Assembly: GCA_050012375.1 (NCBI GenBank) | Contig: JBEKHH010000021.1 | Span: 1 to 64,000, forward strand | Length of the DNA: 64,000 bases | Reading direction: 5' to 3' | Source: PALSA-1353 sp050012375 | GTDB lineage: Bacteria > Planctomycetota > Phycisphaerae > Tepidisphaerales > Tepidisphaeraceae | In this document: in pieces, positions 9,045 through 17,457 of the stretch | How the letters are laid out: each line of letters starts with the position of its first letter | Position numbering within the stretch: position 1 is the stretch's first letter | Translations under genes and position numbers: made by a program | Notes under the pieces: generated by a model | Database searches by the model: none | Seen by the model: only the letters and a program-made list of their open reading frames with translations | What the model was told of the DNA's origin: nothing

Positions 9045-9128
9045 CCTATTACCGATTGCCAATTGGGAAGAGAATGCTGATTGCCTATTGCCTATTGGCA
9101 AATGACAAGTGACAAATGACAAGTGACG
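9045..9128 (+). repeat. Heptanucleotide repeats, ATTGCCT then ATGACAA type
   Basis: This short stretch between the divergent sppA and LptD-like genes holds ATTGCC/ATTGCCT words followed by alternating AATGACAAGTGACAA words. Two different heptamer families are therefore adjacent. Any promoters of the two divergent genes must lie within or beside it. Confidence 0.75.
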
Positions 9129-9231
9129 AATTCAGCCATCGGCAATCTCTTTGACGCTCCCTCGCCCGTTTCTATAATGCCGCCCACCGCTTTGGCCGCT
9201 TGCGATGGCTGCATCGGGAAGGAGCCTGTCA

Positions 9232-12138
9232 GTGCGTTGGACGAGGACCGGCCTCGGCTGGATTCTGATCGCCGTCCCGATTCTTGCCGCCTGCGTGTCG
9301 CCCGCACGCGCCCAATCCAGCTCAACCAGCGAAAAACTCCTCATCACCGCATCCTCCGCCGCCAACTGGACGGACGGCCCGACCAATATTTTGCAGCTCC
9401 AAGGCCCCGTCTCCATTGTCACGAATGATGTGAGCTGCTCGGCAAAACAGGCCGTCGTCTGGCTCGCCCCCGCGCCTGGCGGTTTGCTCCAGGAACAAGA
9501 GGTGGACATCGTTCTCATCGGCGATGCCACGCTCCGGGCCTCGGACAATCATCTCACCCGCAGCGGCGCGCGCCTGCTGGTGAATCTAATCGTCCGAGGC
9601 ACGATCCAACTGTCCGCGGCGTCCAAAGTCGCCCAGGACCTTTCGCAATCTCCATTATTCATCGAGGCGCAATCCGTCCGCGCGGCCAGCCAATCCACCG
9701 TTCAATCGCCGCCGGGCCAGGGGGCGGGCCCCGCCTTGACCACGACCGCCCCGCCGCCGGCTCTGCCGGTGGGTGGAACTTCCGCTTCCGGGGTCGTTCA
9801 GCCTGCGCCCAGCAAGACCGGCACGATCCAATTTCACGCCAAGCTGGTCGAACCCATCACCGCCGGCGACGGAACCAAGGCGCTGCAACTCGGCGGCGGG
9901 GTGAGCATCACCCAGACTTCCGACAACGGCGATTTCCTCGAGCTTCTTGCGAGCAACGTCGTCCTGTTCAGCAGCGATCGTTCCGGCGGCGCCACCCAAA
10001 GCTCGGTTGGGGAGCTTGGCCATCATTTCACGGCCGCATATCTGGAGGGAGACGTGCGGATGAATTTCACACCTGCCTCCGCCAAGAGCCCCGAGCAGCG
10101 GCTCACCGCCGATCGCGTCTATTACGACTTTGTGACCCAGCGCGCCGTTCTCACCGGCGTCGTCTTCCATAGCGTCGATCCGGAAACACAGATTCCGATT
10201 GCCGTCCGGGCACAAACGATGCGCCAGCTCGCCCACGGTGAATACACCGCCGAAAAGGCCGACTTCACCACCAGCAAATTTGCCGTGCCCAGTTACAGCA
10301 TCCGAAGCAGCTACGCCTATATCCGCGAGGAACCGCAGGACCCGGGCACCTTCGACGTGGTCAGCCGCAATGACGTGCTCAAGGTATTCGGCGTTCCCGT
10401 GTTCTATTGGCCTTACTTGTGGGGCACCGTGAACAACAAGCCGTTCCCGCTTCGCAATTTCGAGAACGGCAATTCCAGCCGGTTCGGATACACCTTCGCC
10501 ACCGAATGGGGACTTTTTGAAACGCTCGGCCAGCCGCCGCCGAAGAGACTCGATATTTCCTACCACCTCGATTATTTTTCGGAGCGCGGCTTCGGCGGTG
10601 GATTCGACGGAAAATACTCCGGCGGATTCATCACCGATTCCGGCGAACCCTGGAATTACGAGGGCGATTTCAAAAGCTACATCATGTCGGACAAAGGAAT
10701 CGACAACCTCGGCGGCGACCGGGGACTGGTTGATCCGCCCACCGAGCTGCGCGGCCGATTCCTTTGGGAACATCAGCATTTTCTGCCCGATGACTGGCAG
10801 GTTCAGCTCCGCGTCGGTTATCTCTCTGACCCCACGTTCCTCGAGGAATATTACCAGCCGGAATTCGACACCGGCCTGCCGTATAACGCCGAGTTCTATG
10901 CCAAGCGGCAGCAGGACACCGAAGTCCTCACGTTCCTGGCCGAGTCGGATACCACGCGTTTCGTCACCAATTCCGACCGCCGGCCGGACCAATTCGACGT
11001 GGCCCGACTTCCGGAAATCACTTATCAGCGCATCGGCGACAGCATTGCCGACGATCAGCTCACGTTCTTCAGCAACAACAGCGCCTCGGCCCTGAAGTTC
11101 GACCAGAGCGCATTCTCGCTGGCCCAGCAGGGTTTCGGTCCGGGACTCTCTCCCGGGCTTCCTTCGGATGGATTCACCGGCACAACGGGCAACATGATTT
11201 TCCGCGGAGACAGCCGCCAGGAAGTCGATTGGCCGTTCTCCATCAGCGAACTCCGCTTCGTCCCCTACGTCATGGGCCGCGCCACCAGCTATTCCGACAG
11301 CCCCGGCGGCGACGGCCAGACCCGTCTGTTCGGCGGCACGGGCATGCGGTTCACGACCAGCTTCTGGCGCGTCGATGACTCGATCGATTCCAGTCTTTTC
11401 GACCTCCACCGCATCCGCCACATTATTCAGCCGGAAGTGAATCTCTTCGCTTCCAGCACCACCGTGGATCAGAGCAAGCTTTACATCTTCGACCCCAACA
11501 CCGACGCGATCAACGACATCACCGGCGGCCAGTTCGCCCTGCATCAGCATTGGGAAACCATGCGCGGGGGGCCGGGACGCTGGCAGAGCGTCGATCTCCT
11601 CGACTTCAACGTCGAAGCTGATTTATACACGCATCAACCCCCGGCGTCGGTGCTCAACCCCGTTTCATTCCGCGGACTATTTTTTCCCTCCGAGCCCGAA
11701 ACTTCCATCCCGCGCCAGGCGATCAACGCGGATCTCACCTGGCACATCGGCGACGACACGGCGTTCATATCCGACGTGCAATGGAACCTCGATCAGCGCG
11801 AAACCGCCATCGCCGAGGCCGGCCTCGCTTTCAACCGCAGCGCCCGACTCAGCTACTACATCGGCGATGCCTACGTGCAAGCGCTGGACTCTCAAGTTTT
11901 CAGCTTCAGCGCGAACTACAATCTCACGGCCAAGTATCAGATGGGCATTTATCAGGCCCTGGATTTCGGAGCGTCCCGCGCCGCCGTCACGTCGCTGTCG
12001 CTCACGCGCCGATTCGACGCTTTCGCCGTCTCCGTTTCGATGTACCACGACGGCATCGCCAACACCAACGGCCTCAACGTGAACCTCTTCCCCGCCGGGC
12101 AAGTCGGCTTCAGCCGGCCCTGGCGCGCCAACGATTGA
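9232..12138 (+). CDS. lptD: LptD-like outer-membrane protein (OstA/LptD family)
   Basis: 968 residues with a GTG start at 9232, chosen because GGGAAGGAG lies seven bases upstream; an ATG at 9205 has no such site. An N-terminal signal (LGWILIAVPILAACVSPARAQ) is followed by OstA/LptA-like beta-jellyroll segments (about 40-400, with DRVYYDFVTQRAVLTGVV) and a C-terminal beta-barrel rich in alternating aromatic strands. LptD inserts lipopolysaccharide into the outer leaflet. Assignment rests on architecture, with a Pro/Ala linker near 160-190. No lptE or lptA is adjacent. Confidence 0.78.
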   Translation: MRWTRTGLGWILIAVPILAACVSPARAQSSSTSEKLLITASSAANWTDGPTNILQLQGPVSIVTNDVSCSAKQAVVWLAPAPGGLLQEQEVDIVLIGDATLRASDNHLTRSGARLLVNLIVRGTIQLSAASKVAQDLSQSPLFIEAQSVRAASQSTVQSPPGQGAGPALTTTAPPPALPVGGTSASGVVQPAPSKTGTIQFHAKLVEPITAGDGTKALQLGGGVSITQTSDNGDFLELLASNVVLFSSDRSGGATQSSVGELGHHFTAAYLEGDVRMNFTPASAKSPEQRLTADRVYYDFVTQRAVLTGVVFHSVDPETQIPIAVRAQTMRQLAHGEYTAEKADFTTSKFAVPSYSIRSSYAYIREEPQDPGTFDVVSRNDVLKVFGVPVFYWPYLWGTVNNKPFPLRNFENGNSSRFGYTFATEWGLFETLGQPPPKRLDISYHLDYFSERGFGGGFDGKYSGGFITDSGEPWNYEGDFKSYIMSDKGIDNLGGDRGLVDPPTELRGRFLWEHQHFLPDDWQVQLRVGYLSDPTFLEEYYQPEFDTGLPYNAEFYAKRQQDTEVLTFLAESDTTRFVTNSDRRPDQFDVARLPEITYQRIGDSIADDQLTFFSNNSASALKFDQSAFSLAQQGFGPGLSPGLPSDGFTGTTGNMIFRGDSRQEVDWPFSISELRFVPYVMGRATSYSDSPGGDGQTRLFGGTGMRFTTSFWRVDDSIDSSLFDLHRIRHIIQPEVNLFASSTTVDQSKLYIFDPNTDAINDITGGQFALHQHWETMRGGPGRWQSVDLLDFNVEADLYTHQPPASVLNPVSFRGLFFPSEPETSIPRQAINADLTWHIGDDTAFISDVQWNLDQRETAIAEAGLAFNRSARLSYYIGDAYVQALDSQVFSFSANYNLTAKYQMGIYQALDFGASRAAVTSLSLTRRFDAFAVSVSMYHDGIANTNGLNVNLFPAGQVGFSRPWRAND

Positions 12139-12148
12139 ACGGGGGAGG

Positions 12149-12234
12149 CGATTGCCTATTGCCTATTGAAATGCAAAGCCGATCATCCGCCTATCAATAG
12201 GCAATAGGAAATTGGCAATTGGCAATTGGCAATC
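12149..12234 (+). repeat. ATTGCCT/CAATAGG inverted heptamer repeat
   Basis: ATTGCCTATTGCCTATTG on the left and CAATAGGCAATAGG with AATTGGCAATTGGCAATTGG on the right can fold into a long hairpin. It fills the gap between the LptD-like gene and rpiA, so it may also act as a transcription barrier. Unit length is 7. Confidence 0.8.
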
Positions 12235-12277
12235 GACGGCCTTTGTGCATCCCGCCGCGCTCCTGTATCCTCGCGAC

Positions 12278-12958
12278 ATGGACCCAAAACAGCGGGCCGG
12301 CGAAGCGGCTTTGCAGCACGTCAAGGATGGAATGATCATCGGATTGGGCACCGGCTCAACGGCGCGTCACTTCATCGAGGCGATGGGATTGGCCCTGCGA
12401 AACGGACAGCTGCGCGATATCCGCGCGGTTCCCACCAGCGTCAATTCCGAAAAGCTGGCCATCCGGTCCGGACTCACGGTCGTCACGTTCGCACAGATCA
12501 CCAAGATCGACCTCACCGTTGACGGAGCCGATGAAATCGCCCCGGACCTCACGCTGATCAAAGGGCTGGGCGGCGCTTTGCTGCGCGAAAAATTGGTCGC
12601 CCAGAATTCATCAAAGCTCGTCATTATCGCCGACGCGCAAAAGCTCGTCACCCGGCTCGGAACCAAATCGCCGCTTCCCGTTGAAGTAACCCCCTTCGGC
12701 TGTGAAGCCAACGAGCGGTTCCTTCGCGGGCTTGGCTGCGTCCCCACCCTGCGGCGTCAGCAGGACGGATCGGTCCTGATCACCGATAACGGCAACTACA
12801 TTATCGATTGCAAATTCGCTGAAATCTCCGACCCGCGCGATTTGAACCTGAAGCTTGCCACCCGCGCCGGCATCGTCGAATCCGGCCTGTTCATCGACCT
12901 CACCCACACCGCGATCATCGCGGACAACGCGACGGTCTGGACGATCGCAAAGCCATAG
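12278..12958 (+). CDS. rpiA: Ribose-5-phosphate isomerase A
   Basis: 226 residues from ATG 12278 (MDPKQRAGEA), the family-normal length of about 220-230. RpiA interconverts ribose-5-phosphate and ribulose-5-phosphate in the pentose phosphate pathway. Motifs include the phosphate-binding IIGLGTGSTA, the substrate loop TVDGADEI and the catalytic KGLGGALLREK. The frame extends upstream into the heptamer repeat, which I exclude. The gene ends 43 bases before the broken toxin on the opposite strand. Confidence 0.94.
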   Translation: MDPKQRAGEAALQHVKDGMIIGLGTGSTARHFIEAMGLALRNGQLRDIRAVPTSVNSEKLAIRSGLTVVTFAQITKIDLTVDGADEIAPDLTLIKGLGGALLREKLVAQNSSKLVIIADAQKLVTRLGTKSPLPVEVTPFGCEANERFLRGLGCVPTLRRQQDGSVLITDNGNYIIDCKFAEISDPRDLNLKLATRAGIVESGLFIDLTHTAIIADNATVWTIAKP

Positions 12959-13001
12959 CATCCGCCGTCAGCCATTGCGACCGCCGAATTCCAGGCTCCA
13001 T

Positions 13002-13154
13002 CTAGGGCCCGCGTCGCGGCGCCTGCAACACGCGCGCCAGGGCCAAGCCCACATCCACAGCGCACTCGGCGCCCAGTCCGGGCCGTTGCATTTCGTAGAA
13101 ATCAGCCGCAGCGAGAAGGTCGATCCTCGTTTCGGGTGAGAAGCGATAATTCAT
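13002..13154 (-). pseudogene. Truncated RelE/ParE-type toxin
   Basis: 50 residues from ATG 13152-13154. The text MNYRFSPETRIDLLAAADFY then RPGLGAE and LARVLQAPRRGP matches the N-terminal half of ParE-like toxins (about 95 residues). A TAG at 13002-13004 ends it just where the conserved second half should start, and no convincing continuation was seen in other frames. It begins three bases after the antitoxin stop, the expected operon layout. The toxin is therefore probably dead. Confidence 0.7.
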
Positions 13155-13157
13155 CGC

Positions 13158-13376
13158 TCACCGTTGGAATCGCTGACGCAGTTCTTGCATGACTTGTTCG
13201 CCGGGGATGGCTTGGACCTTTCCGCTATCCAAAGCGTCCAAACGACGGCGAATCTCCTGGGCCTGGGCAGGCGTGAGTTCCCCCGGCACAATGCATTGCC
13301 ATAGTGTCTCAGCGACTTCATCGCGCTCCCGCGGATCAAGTGCCATCGCCTCGGTCAGGATTTGCTCCTTGGTCAT
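13158..13376 (-). CDS. Addiction-module antitoxin, TIGR02574-like
   Basis: 72 residues. The pattern ALDPRERDEVAETLWQCI followed by LTPAQAQEIRRRLDAL is characteristic of the small helical antitoxins paired with ParE/RelE toxins (TIGR02574). The partner directly downstream is truncated, so this antitoxin is probably a survivor without a target in cis. It could still neutralise a related toxin elsewhere. Confidence 0.8.
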   Translation of the reverse strand: MTKEQILTEAMALDPRERDEVAETLWQCIVPGELTPAQAQEIRRRLDALDSGKVQAIPGEQVMQELRQRFQR

Positions 13377-13476
13377 TGCCGTCGGTTTCCCATGTCTTTA
13401 TCAAACGATGCGTCGATTATAACCTGGAAGTCGCCTACCGCGTAAAATCCTATACCGCCATTTCGATGTTTTTTCC

Positions 13477-13767
13477 CTACATCGCTCTGGCTCGCCCCGC
13501 GTCCGGTTTCATGCGCCCCCGTCGTGCGCTCGCATTTAGAATCGTGAGCCCGACGATCGTCCGGCCATCTTTGCGGAGCAGAATATCGCCATTCATTTCG
13601 ATGGTCTTGGTGGCGTTCTGCGGCTTGCGGAAGCTCATGTACAGGACATCTGCCTCCTGGTCATAATCGACCCATACATGCCGCACCGGCATCCGTAGCA
13701 TATCCGACGCCATGGCCATGCAGGTTGTCAACAAATCGGGTGTTAAGGATGTCATCGTTCTCGCCAT
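13477..13767 (-). CDS. DUF2283-domain protein, likely partner of the upstream nuclease-like gene
   Basis: 96 residues. The central VDYDQEADVLYMSF and the later ILLRKDGRTIVGLTILNAS fit DUF2283, a small beta-rich domain. Its start overlaps the end of the upstream gene by 16 bases, so the two are translationally coupled. In many genomes DUF2283 genes follow small toxin-like proteins, so I infer an antitoxin or immunity role. The Arg-rich end (RRGRMKPDAGRARAM) is unusual. Confidence 0.7.
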   Translation of the reverse strand: MARTMTSLTPDLLTTCMAMASDMLRMPVRHVWVDYDQEADVLYMSFRKPQNATKTIEMNGDILLRKDGRTIVGLTILNASARRGRMKPDAGRARAM

Positions 13768-14051
13768 AAGACTTTTCCCTTCGGCCTGGCGTCCAAAAGG
13801 TACGCCGTAATTACAAACCCGTCATTCCGGGACACCTCACGGTAAACAACTACCAACCATCTGCGCTTTCCAAGGCTGCGCGCCGCCTTGAGAGCGCCGC
13901 GATTTCCACGAACGATCAACTGCGGGCTCTGGACTGTCTCCAGCACGTCGTGATAGTAGCTGGCCATTTCATCGTGGTTCTCGACAATATGATACCACCG
14001 TTCGTAGCTCAACCGGATGGGCACACCGTTAATCGAGGTTGAAATCTCCAT
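13752..14051 (-). CDS. Small PBECR/BECR-fold nuclease-like protein (putative toxin)
   Basis: 99 residues. YERWYHIVENHDEMA near the start, then SPQLIVRGNRGALKAARS and RWLVVVYREV with FVITAYLLDA, follow the pattern of small proteins predicted to have a Barnase/EndoU/ColicinE5-RelE-like fold. The conserved His (HIVENH) and Arg/Thr residues would form the active site. It is upstream of and overlaps the DUF2283 gene. A toxin-antitoxin pair is inferred; catalytic activity is not shown by sequence alone. Confidence 0.6.
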   Translation of the reverse strand: MEISTSINGVPIRLSYERWYHIVENHDEMASYYHDVLETVQSPQLIVRGNRGALKAARSLGKRRWLVVVYREVSRNDGFVITAYLLDARPKGKVLWRER

Positions 14052-14123
14052 CCATAACTCCAGCGCCTTGGGTAAGATTCTGTGAATTTGCCGAAACTAT
14101 CCGGCGCAGTCTTACTCTAATAG

Positions 14124-15221
14124 TTGAACAACACAATGGAAAACCACATGGTCGGGCGCAACAAGTGGCAATTGCTGCTGGCCACGGTACTGCTTGCCGT
14201 AGCGCCGTTGTGGATTCCTTGCGATGTTTCTGCATCGCCTGCATCAACACAGTCATCGGACCATTCTTTGGCGGGACGGCTCGAACTTGCAGCAGACGGG
14301 CGGCAATTGACTGGCAGGCCTGTCGTATTGAAAGCCAGGCTCACCAACATTGGGGCCACTCCGATCAGCTATTGGTTTGCTGGTCCCGGAGACTACCCGT
14401 CGGCACGGCATTTCCGAATATACTTGACCGGCCAAGATGGACAAACACGGGCGGTCGTTCCGACTAACGGGCAATACATTCGGGGATCAGGCATGAACCG
14501 AGAGGTCAAGCCGGGGGCGATGGTCGAAGTCCCGCTAGCGCTAGCACCGCTGCCCGACGGCACTTGGTCGGTGCGGGTTGGAAGCGATGAGGAATACTAT
14601 TTAGACCAGCCAAGCGGCAAACGGGAAGTCTTCTGGCCGGCTATGCCAAGGAGCGTCCCTGTAAAGATCGAGATAACTCAAAATGCGGCCGCTGTTGCAG
14701 CGTGGGACCGGCAGTTGCTTAACAACGTCCGCCAACACAATCCCTTTGCCAAGCACTTGGCAACCGCGTATCACGTCGATTTCGTCATTAACGCCGCGAT
14801 CAGTGACCTTGTCGGGGATGATCCTAAACTGGCGGTGGCAGCGGCCGATACTTTATATTTTGTTCGGCCATTGCCGCCCAGCGCCGAGAAGGCCATCGAA
14901 AGCGCGATCGATTCTCAGCTTGCATTAGCGCCGGACCGGATCGATCCGGAGTTTCTGGCATACGTTTTGGAACTAGCGGGCGAATTCCCCACGGGTGCGA
15001 TGCTCGAAAAGGTTCTGGCAGTTGCCCATTGTCCCTTCCAATGGGCAGTCGATGTTGAAATGCACTATGCGGCTGTCAGCACTTTGAGGTATTTCCCCCA
15101 GAATCGAGCAGTCGTAGAGCTAAAGGCATTTTTGAATGACAAAAGTCAGATTATTCGCGAAGGCGCTCGGGCCGCGCTCGATCATCCTTGGCCGCCGCAG
15201 TTGAGGTCCGCTCAGCAGTGA
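14124..15221 (+). CDS. Secreted protein of unknown function
   Basis: 365 residues. The N-terminus has a signal-like stretch (WQLLLATVLLAVAPLWI) ending near ASPAS. The middle resembles an immunoglobulin-like sandwich (VVLKARLTNIGATPISYWF). The C-terminal 170 residues are helical, and DKSQIIREGARAALDHPWP near the end resembles one HEAT-like repeat. Start may be ATG 14124 or 14136. Not recognised as a named family. It is divergent from the nuclease-like/DUF2283 pair and likely acts in the periplasm. Confidence 0.6.
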   Translation: MNNTMENHMVGRNKWQLLLATVLLAVAPLWIPCDVSASPASTQSSDHSLAGRLELAADGRQLTGRPVVLKARLTNIGATPISYWFAGPGDYPSARHFRIYLTGQDGQTRAVVPTNGQYIRGSGMNREVKPGAMVEVPLALAPLPDGTWSVRVGSDEEYYLDQPSGKREVFWPAMPRSVPVKIEITQNAAAVAAWDRQLLNNVRQHNPFAKHLATAYHVDFVINAAISDLVGDDPKLAVAAADTLYFVRPLPPSAEKAIESAIDSQLALAPDRIDPEFLAYVLELAGEFPTGAMLEKVLAVAHCPFQWAVDVEMHYAAVSTLRYFPQNRAVVELKAFLNDKSQIIREGARAALDHPWPPQLRSAQQ

Positions 15222-15264
15222 AACAATGAACGCCACGCAATTAAGGGGAAGGAGAGGAATGTGG

Positions 15265-15894
15265 CTACTTCCCCGCCTGCGGCACCTCCACCCGCACTTC
15301 ACGATCCACCGTGAATTCCCGATGCGTCAGCGCATCCCGGAACGTCACCCGCGCCTGCAATTTGTCATGCACCGGAACGGTCTGCCACGGGCAGGACAGC
15401 ACGTAGGTATACAGCAATCCGCTGCCATACCAGTCGGCCTTGGCCGCCTGCAAATCGAAATCCCACTCGCCAATCCGATTGGTGGCCCCCAGGGCGGGAT
15501 CGAACAGCTCGACATGAAACGTCCCGGCCGCTTTGATCTCGTCTCCCTGGCGGTCGATCGGAACGACGTAAATCTTCAGCATGGCGTCGCCCGGCTGATT
15601 GGGATCGGGATGATATCCGCCGGTCAGGCGGCCGAATTGCAATCCCGCCGTCGTGAACAAATCGTCCAGTTCGTCTTCCGGCAAAACCGGCACGGTGGTG
15701 GCGCGGCTTTGCAGACCGCGGATGGTCGCCTCGTCGGCATCGTGGCGACGCTGAAGCTCGTCGATTCTGGCCGCAAGCTGCTGGTTTTGCTTTCGCAGCT
15801 CGATATTGACCTTGCTGGGACCCTGGCAACCCGCCAGCAAGAGCCCCCCACCGAGCATGGCCGCCAGAACGGCGGGCCTAGTCCTTGTCCTCAT
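15265..15894 (-). CDS. Lipoprotein with coiled-coil segment
   Basis: About 209 residues from ATG 15894, with GAGG six bases upstream; ATG 15909 is an alternative. The signal peptide ends LLLAGCQG, a clear lipobox. A coiled coil follows (LRKQNQQLAARIDELQRRHD), then a beta-rich domain (KIYVVPIDRQGDEIKAAGTF and GSGLLYTYVLSCPW). Its start overlaps the end of clpP by about 17 bases, so it is probably translated from the same transcript. Function unknown; presumably an inner-face envelope protein. Confidence 0.65.
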   Translation of the reverse strand: MRTRTRPAVLAAMLGGGLLLAGCQGPSKVNIELRKQNQQLAARIDELQRRHDADEATIRGLQSRATTVPVLPEDELDDLFTTAGLQFGRLTGGYHPDPNQPGDAMLKIYVVPIDRQGDEIKAAGTFHVELFDPALGATNRIGEWDFDLQAAKADWYGSGLLYTYVLSCPWQTVPVHDKLQARVTFRDALTHREFTVDREVRVEVPQAGK

Positions 15895-16528
15895 CCGAAT
15901 CCTCGTCATGATTGGCGGCGGCGACGATCTCCGGCACCCGGTCCCACACCCGATCGGCGCAGCCGTATTCCACCGCCTCTTCGGCAAACAACCATTTGTT
16001 CCGGTCGAAGTCGCGGTGAATCTGCTCCTGCGGCTTTCCAGTGAACCCGGCCATCATCTTGTACAGCCGATCGCGCAATCGCAGCATGTGATGGGCTTCG
16101 ATGCCCAGGTCCGTGGCGGGTCCTTGCAAGACCCCGCCGATCAGCGGCTGATGGAGCATGACCTGGCTGTTGGCCAGGACGGCGCGTTTGCCGCGCGTGC
16201 CGGCCGCCAGCAGGCAGGCCGCCATGCTCGCCGCCATGCCGATGCACGTCGTGGCCACGTCACACCGCAGGAAGCGCATGGTGTCGATGATGCCCAATCC
16301 GGCCGATATGCTCCCGCCCGGCGAGTTGATGTAAAGCTGAATGTCGGTCTTCGGATCGTCGTTGGAAAGAAACAAAAGCTGGGCGATGATCGCATTGGCC
16401 AGTTCATCGGTCACGGTGCCGCCGATAATGATGATCCGGTCTTTCAGCAGCCGGGAATAGATGTCGTAGGCCCGTTCGCCGCGACCTGATTTCTCGATGA
16501 CAATGGGGATTAAAGAGCTGTCACTCAT
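15878..16528 (-). CDS. clpP: ATP-dependent Clp protease proteolytic subunit (divergent copy)
   Basis: 216 residues. The catalytic triad is present: S101 in GMAASMAA, H126 in MLHQPL and D175 in DFDRNKW. INSPGGSISAG is the oligomer/oxyanion region. ClpP forms a 14-subunit chamber fed by ClpX or ClpA/C. The acidic tail (HDEDSDEDKD) is unusual. It is encoded 109 bases after a second clpP on the same strand. A mixed ClpP1/ClpP2 chamber is inferred, as in actinobacteria and some other phyla. No tig, clpX or lon is adjacent. Confidence 0.9.
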   Translation of the reverse strand: MSDSSLIPIVIEKSGRGERAYDIYSRLLKDRIIIIGGTVTDELANAIIAQLLFLSNDDPKTDIQLYINSPGGSISAGLGIIDTMRFLRCDVATTCIGMAASMAACLLAAGTRGKRAVLANSQVMLHQPLIGGVLQGPATDLGIEAHHMLRLRDRLYKMMAGFTGKPQEQIHRDFDRNKWLFAEEAVEYGCADRVWDRVPEIVAAANHDEDSDEDKD

Positions 16529-16637
16529 CTCGATTTCTCATTTCTCTGCACGATTTGAAGCTCGCTTTCCTCGGGGGTGTGGGAAGGAGAGAAAATCGCG
16601 GGATGATCGTTGCCAAGATAAAGCATGGAGTCCACTG

Positions 16638-17357
16638 TTATTTCGGCTTGTTCCCGTCGCTGGCCGCCACCGCCGCGGGAGAATCCTCACCCAAGACCTC
16701 ATCGCAGATGCCGTACTTGACGGCCTGCTGGGCGTCGAAGAACCGGTCGCGCTCGCTGTCCTCGCGGATGCGCTCGATCGTCTGTCCCGTGCAATGCGCC
16801 ATGATGGAAATCAACGTTTCCTTGGTCTTGAGGATTTCATCGGCTTGAATCTGAATGTCCGCCGCCTGGCCGTACACCCCGCCGAAGGGCTGGTGGATCA
16901 TGACCTTGGCATTGGGCAGAATAAAGCGTTTGCTCTTCTTGCCGGCCATAAAAACAATCGCCCCGCCGCTTTCGGCGCGGCCGATGCAGTAGGTGGCGAC
17001 CTCGCAAGTGAGGAATTTCATGATGTCATAAATCGCCAGGGTGTCGTCCACCACGCCGCCGGGGCTGTTGATGTACAGGTTGATGTCCTGATCGCGTTTG
17101 ACGCTCTGAAGGTAGAGCATCTGCATCATGATTCTGCTGGCACTGACGTGATTGATCTCGCCGACGAGGAACAGCACCCGGTTTTCCAGGAGCATTTCCT
17201 CGAGGGTCATCTCGCGGTATCGGTTGTAGCCGCCGCCCGATGCGCCGGGCATGGCAACGGGCATGGATACCGGAATGGGGCGGGAATCGGAGCCCAGATA
17301 ATTCGCGGCCCGATCCAAAAGCCGCCCATCCAAATTTTTCGGGTCCATGTTCGGCAT
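16638..17357 (-). CDS. clpP: ATP-dependent Clp protease proteolytic subunit (second copy)
   Basis: 239 residues from ATG 17357; TTGAGGAG five bases upstream sets this start. The triad is S130 in CIGRAESGGAI, H155 in MIHQPFGG and D204 in SERDRFF. The active-site context RAESGG departs from the usual AASMG, so this is the more divergent subunit. An N-terminal extension of about 45 residues, with a Gly/Pro/Met-rich stretch (PVSMPVAMPGASGGG), precedes the protease fold. It is first in a probable clpP-clpP-lipoprotein transcript. Confidence 0.9.
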   Translation of the reverse strand: MPNMDPKNLDGRLLDRAANYLGSDSRPIPVSMPVAMPGASGGGYNRYREMTLEEMLLENRVLFLVGEINHVSASRIMMQMLYLQSVKRDQDINLYINSPGGVVDDTLAIYDIMKFLTCEVATYCIGRAESGGAIVFMAGKKSKRFILPNAKVMIHQPFGGVYGQAADIQIQADEILKTKETLISIMAHCTGQTIERIREDSERDRFFDAQQAVKYGICDEVLGEDSPAAVAASDGNKPK

Positions 17358-17457
17358 TCGTCTCCTCAAGTCTAGCGAGCGCCGGCGATGGTATGCCGTC
17401 GGCGCGGCAGCGTCAATTGACGGCATTCGATTGGTCAAAAGCGCGGGGACCCGGCGC

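Noticed and set aside
9655..11550. Long minus-strand frame (631 codons) opposite the LptD-like gene
   Set aside because: It is the antisense shadow of a gene with signal peptide, RBS and family structure. The shadow protein has no recognisable domain.
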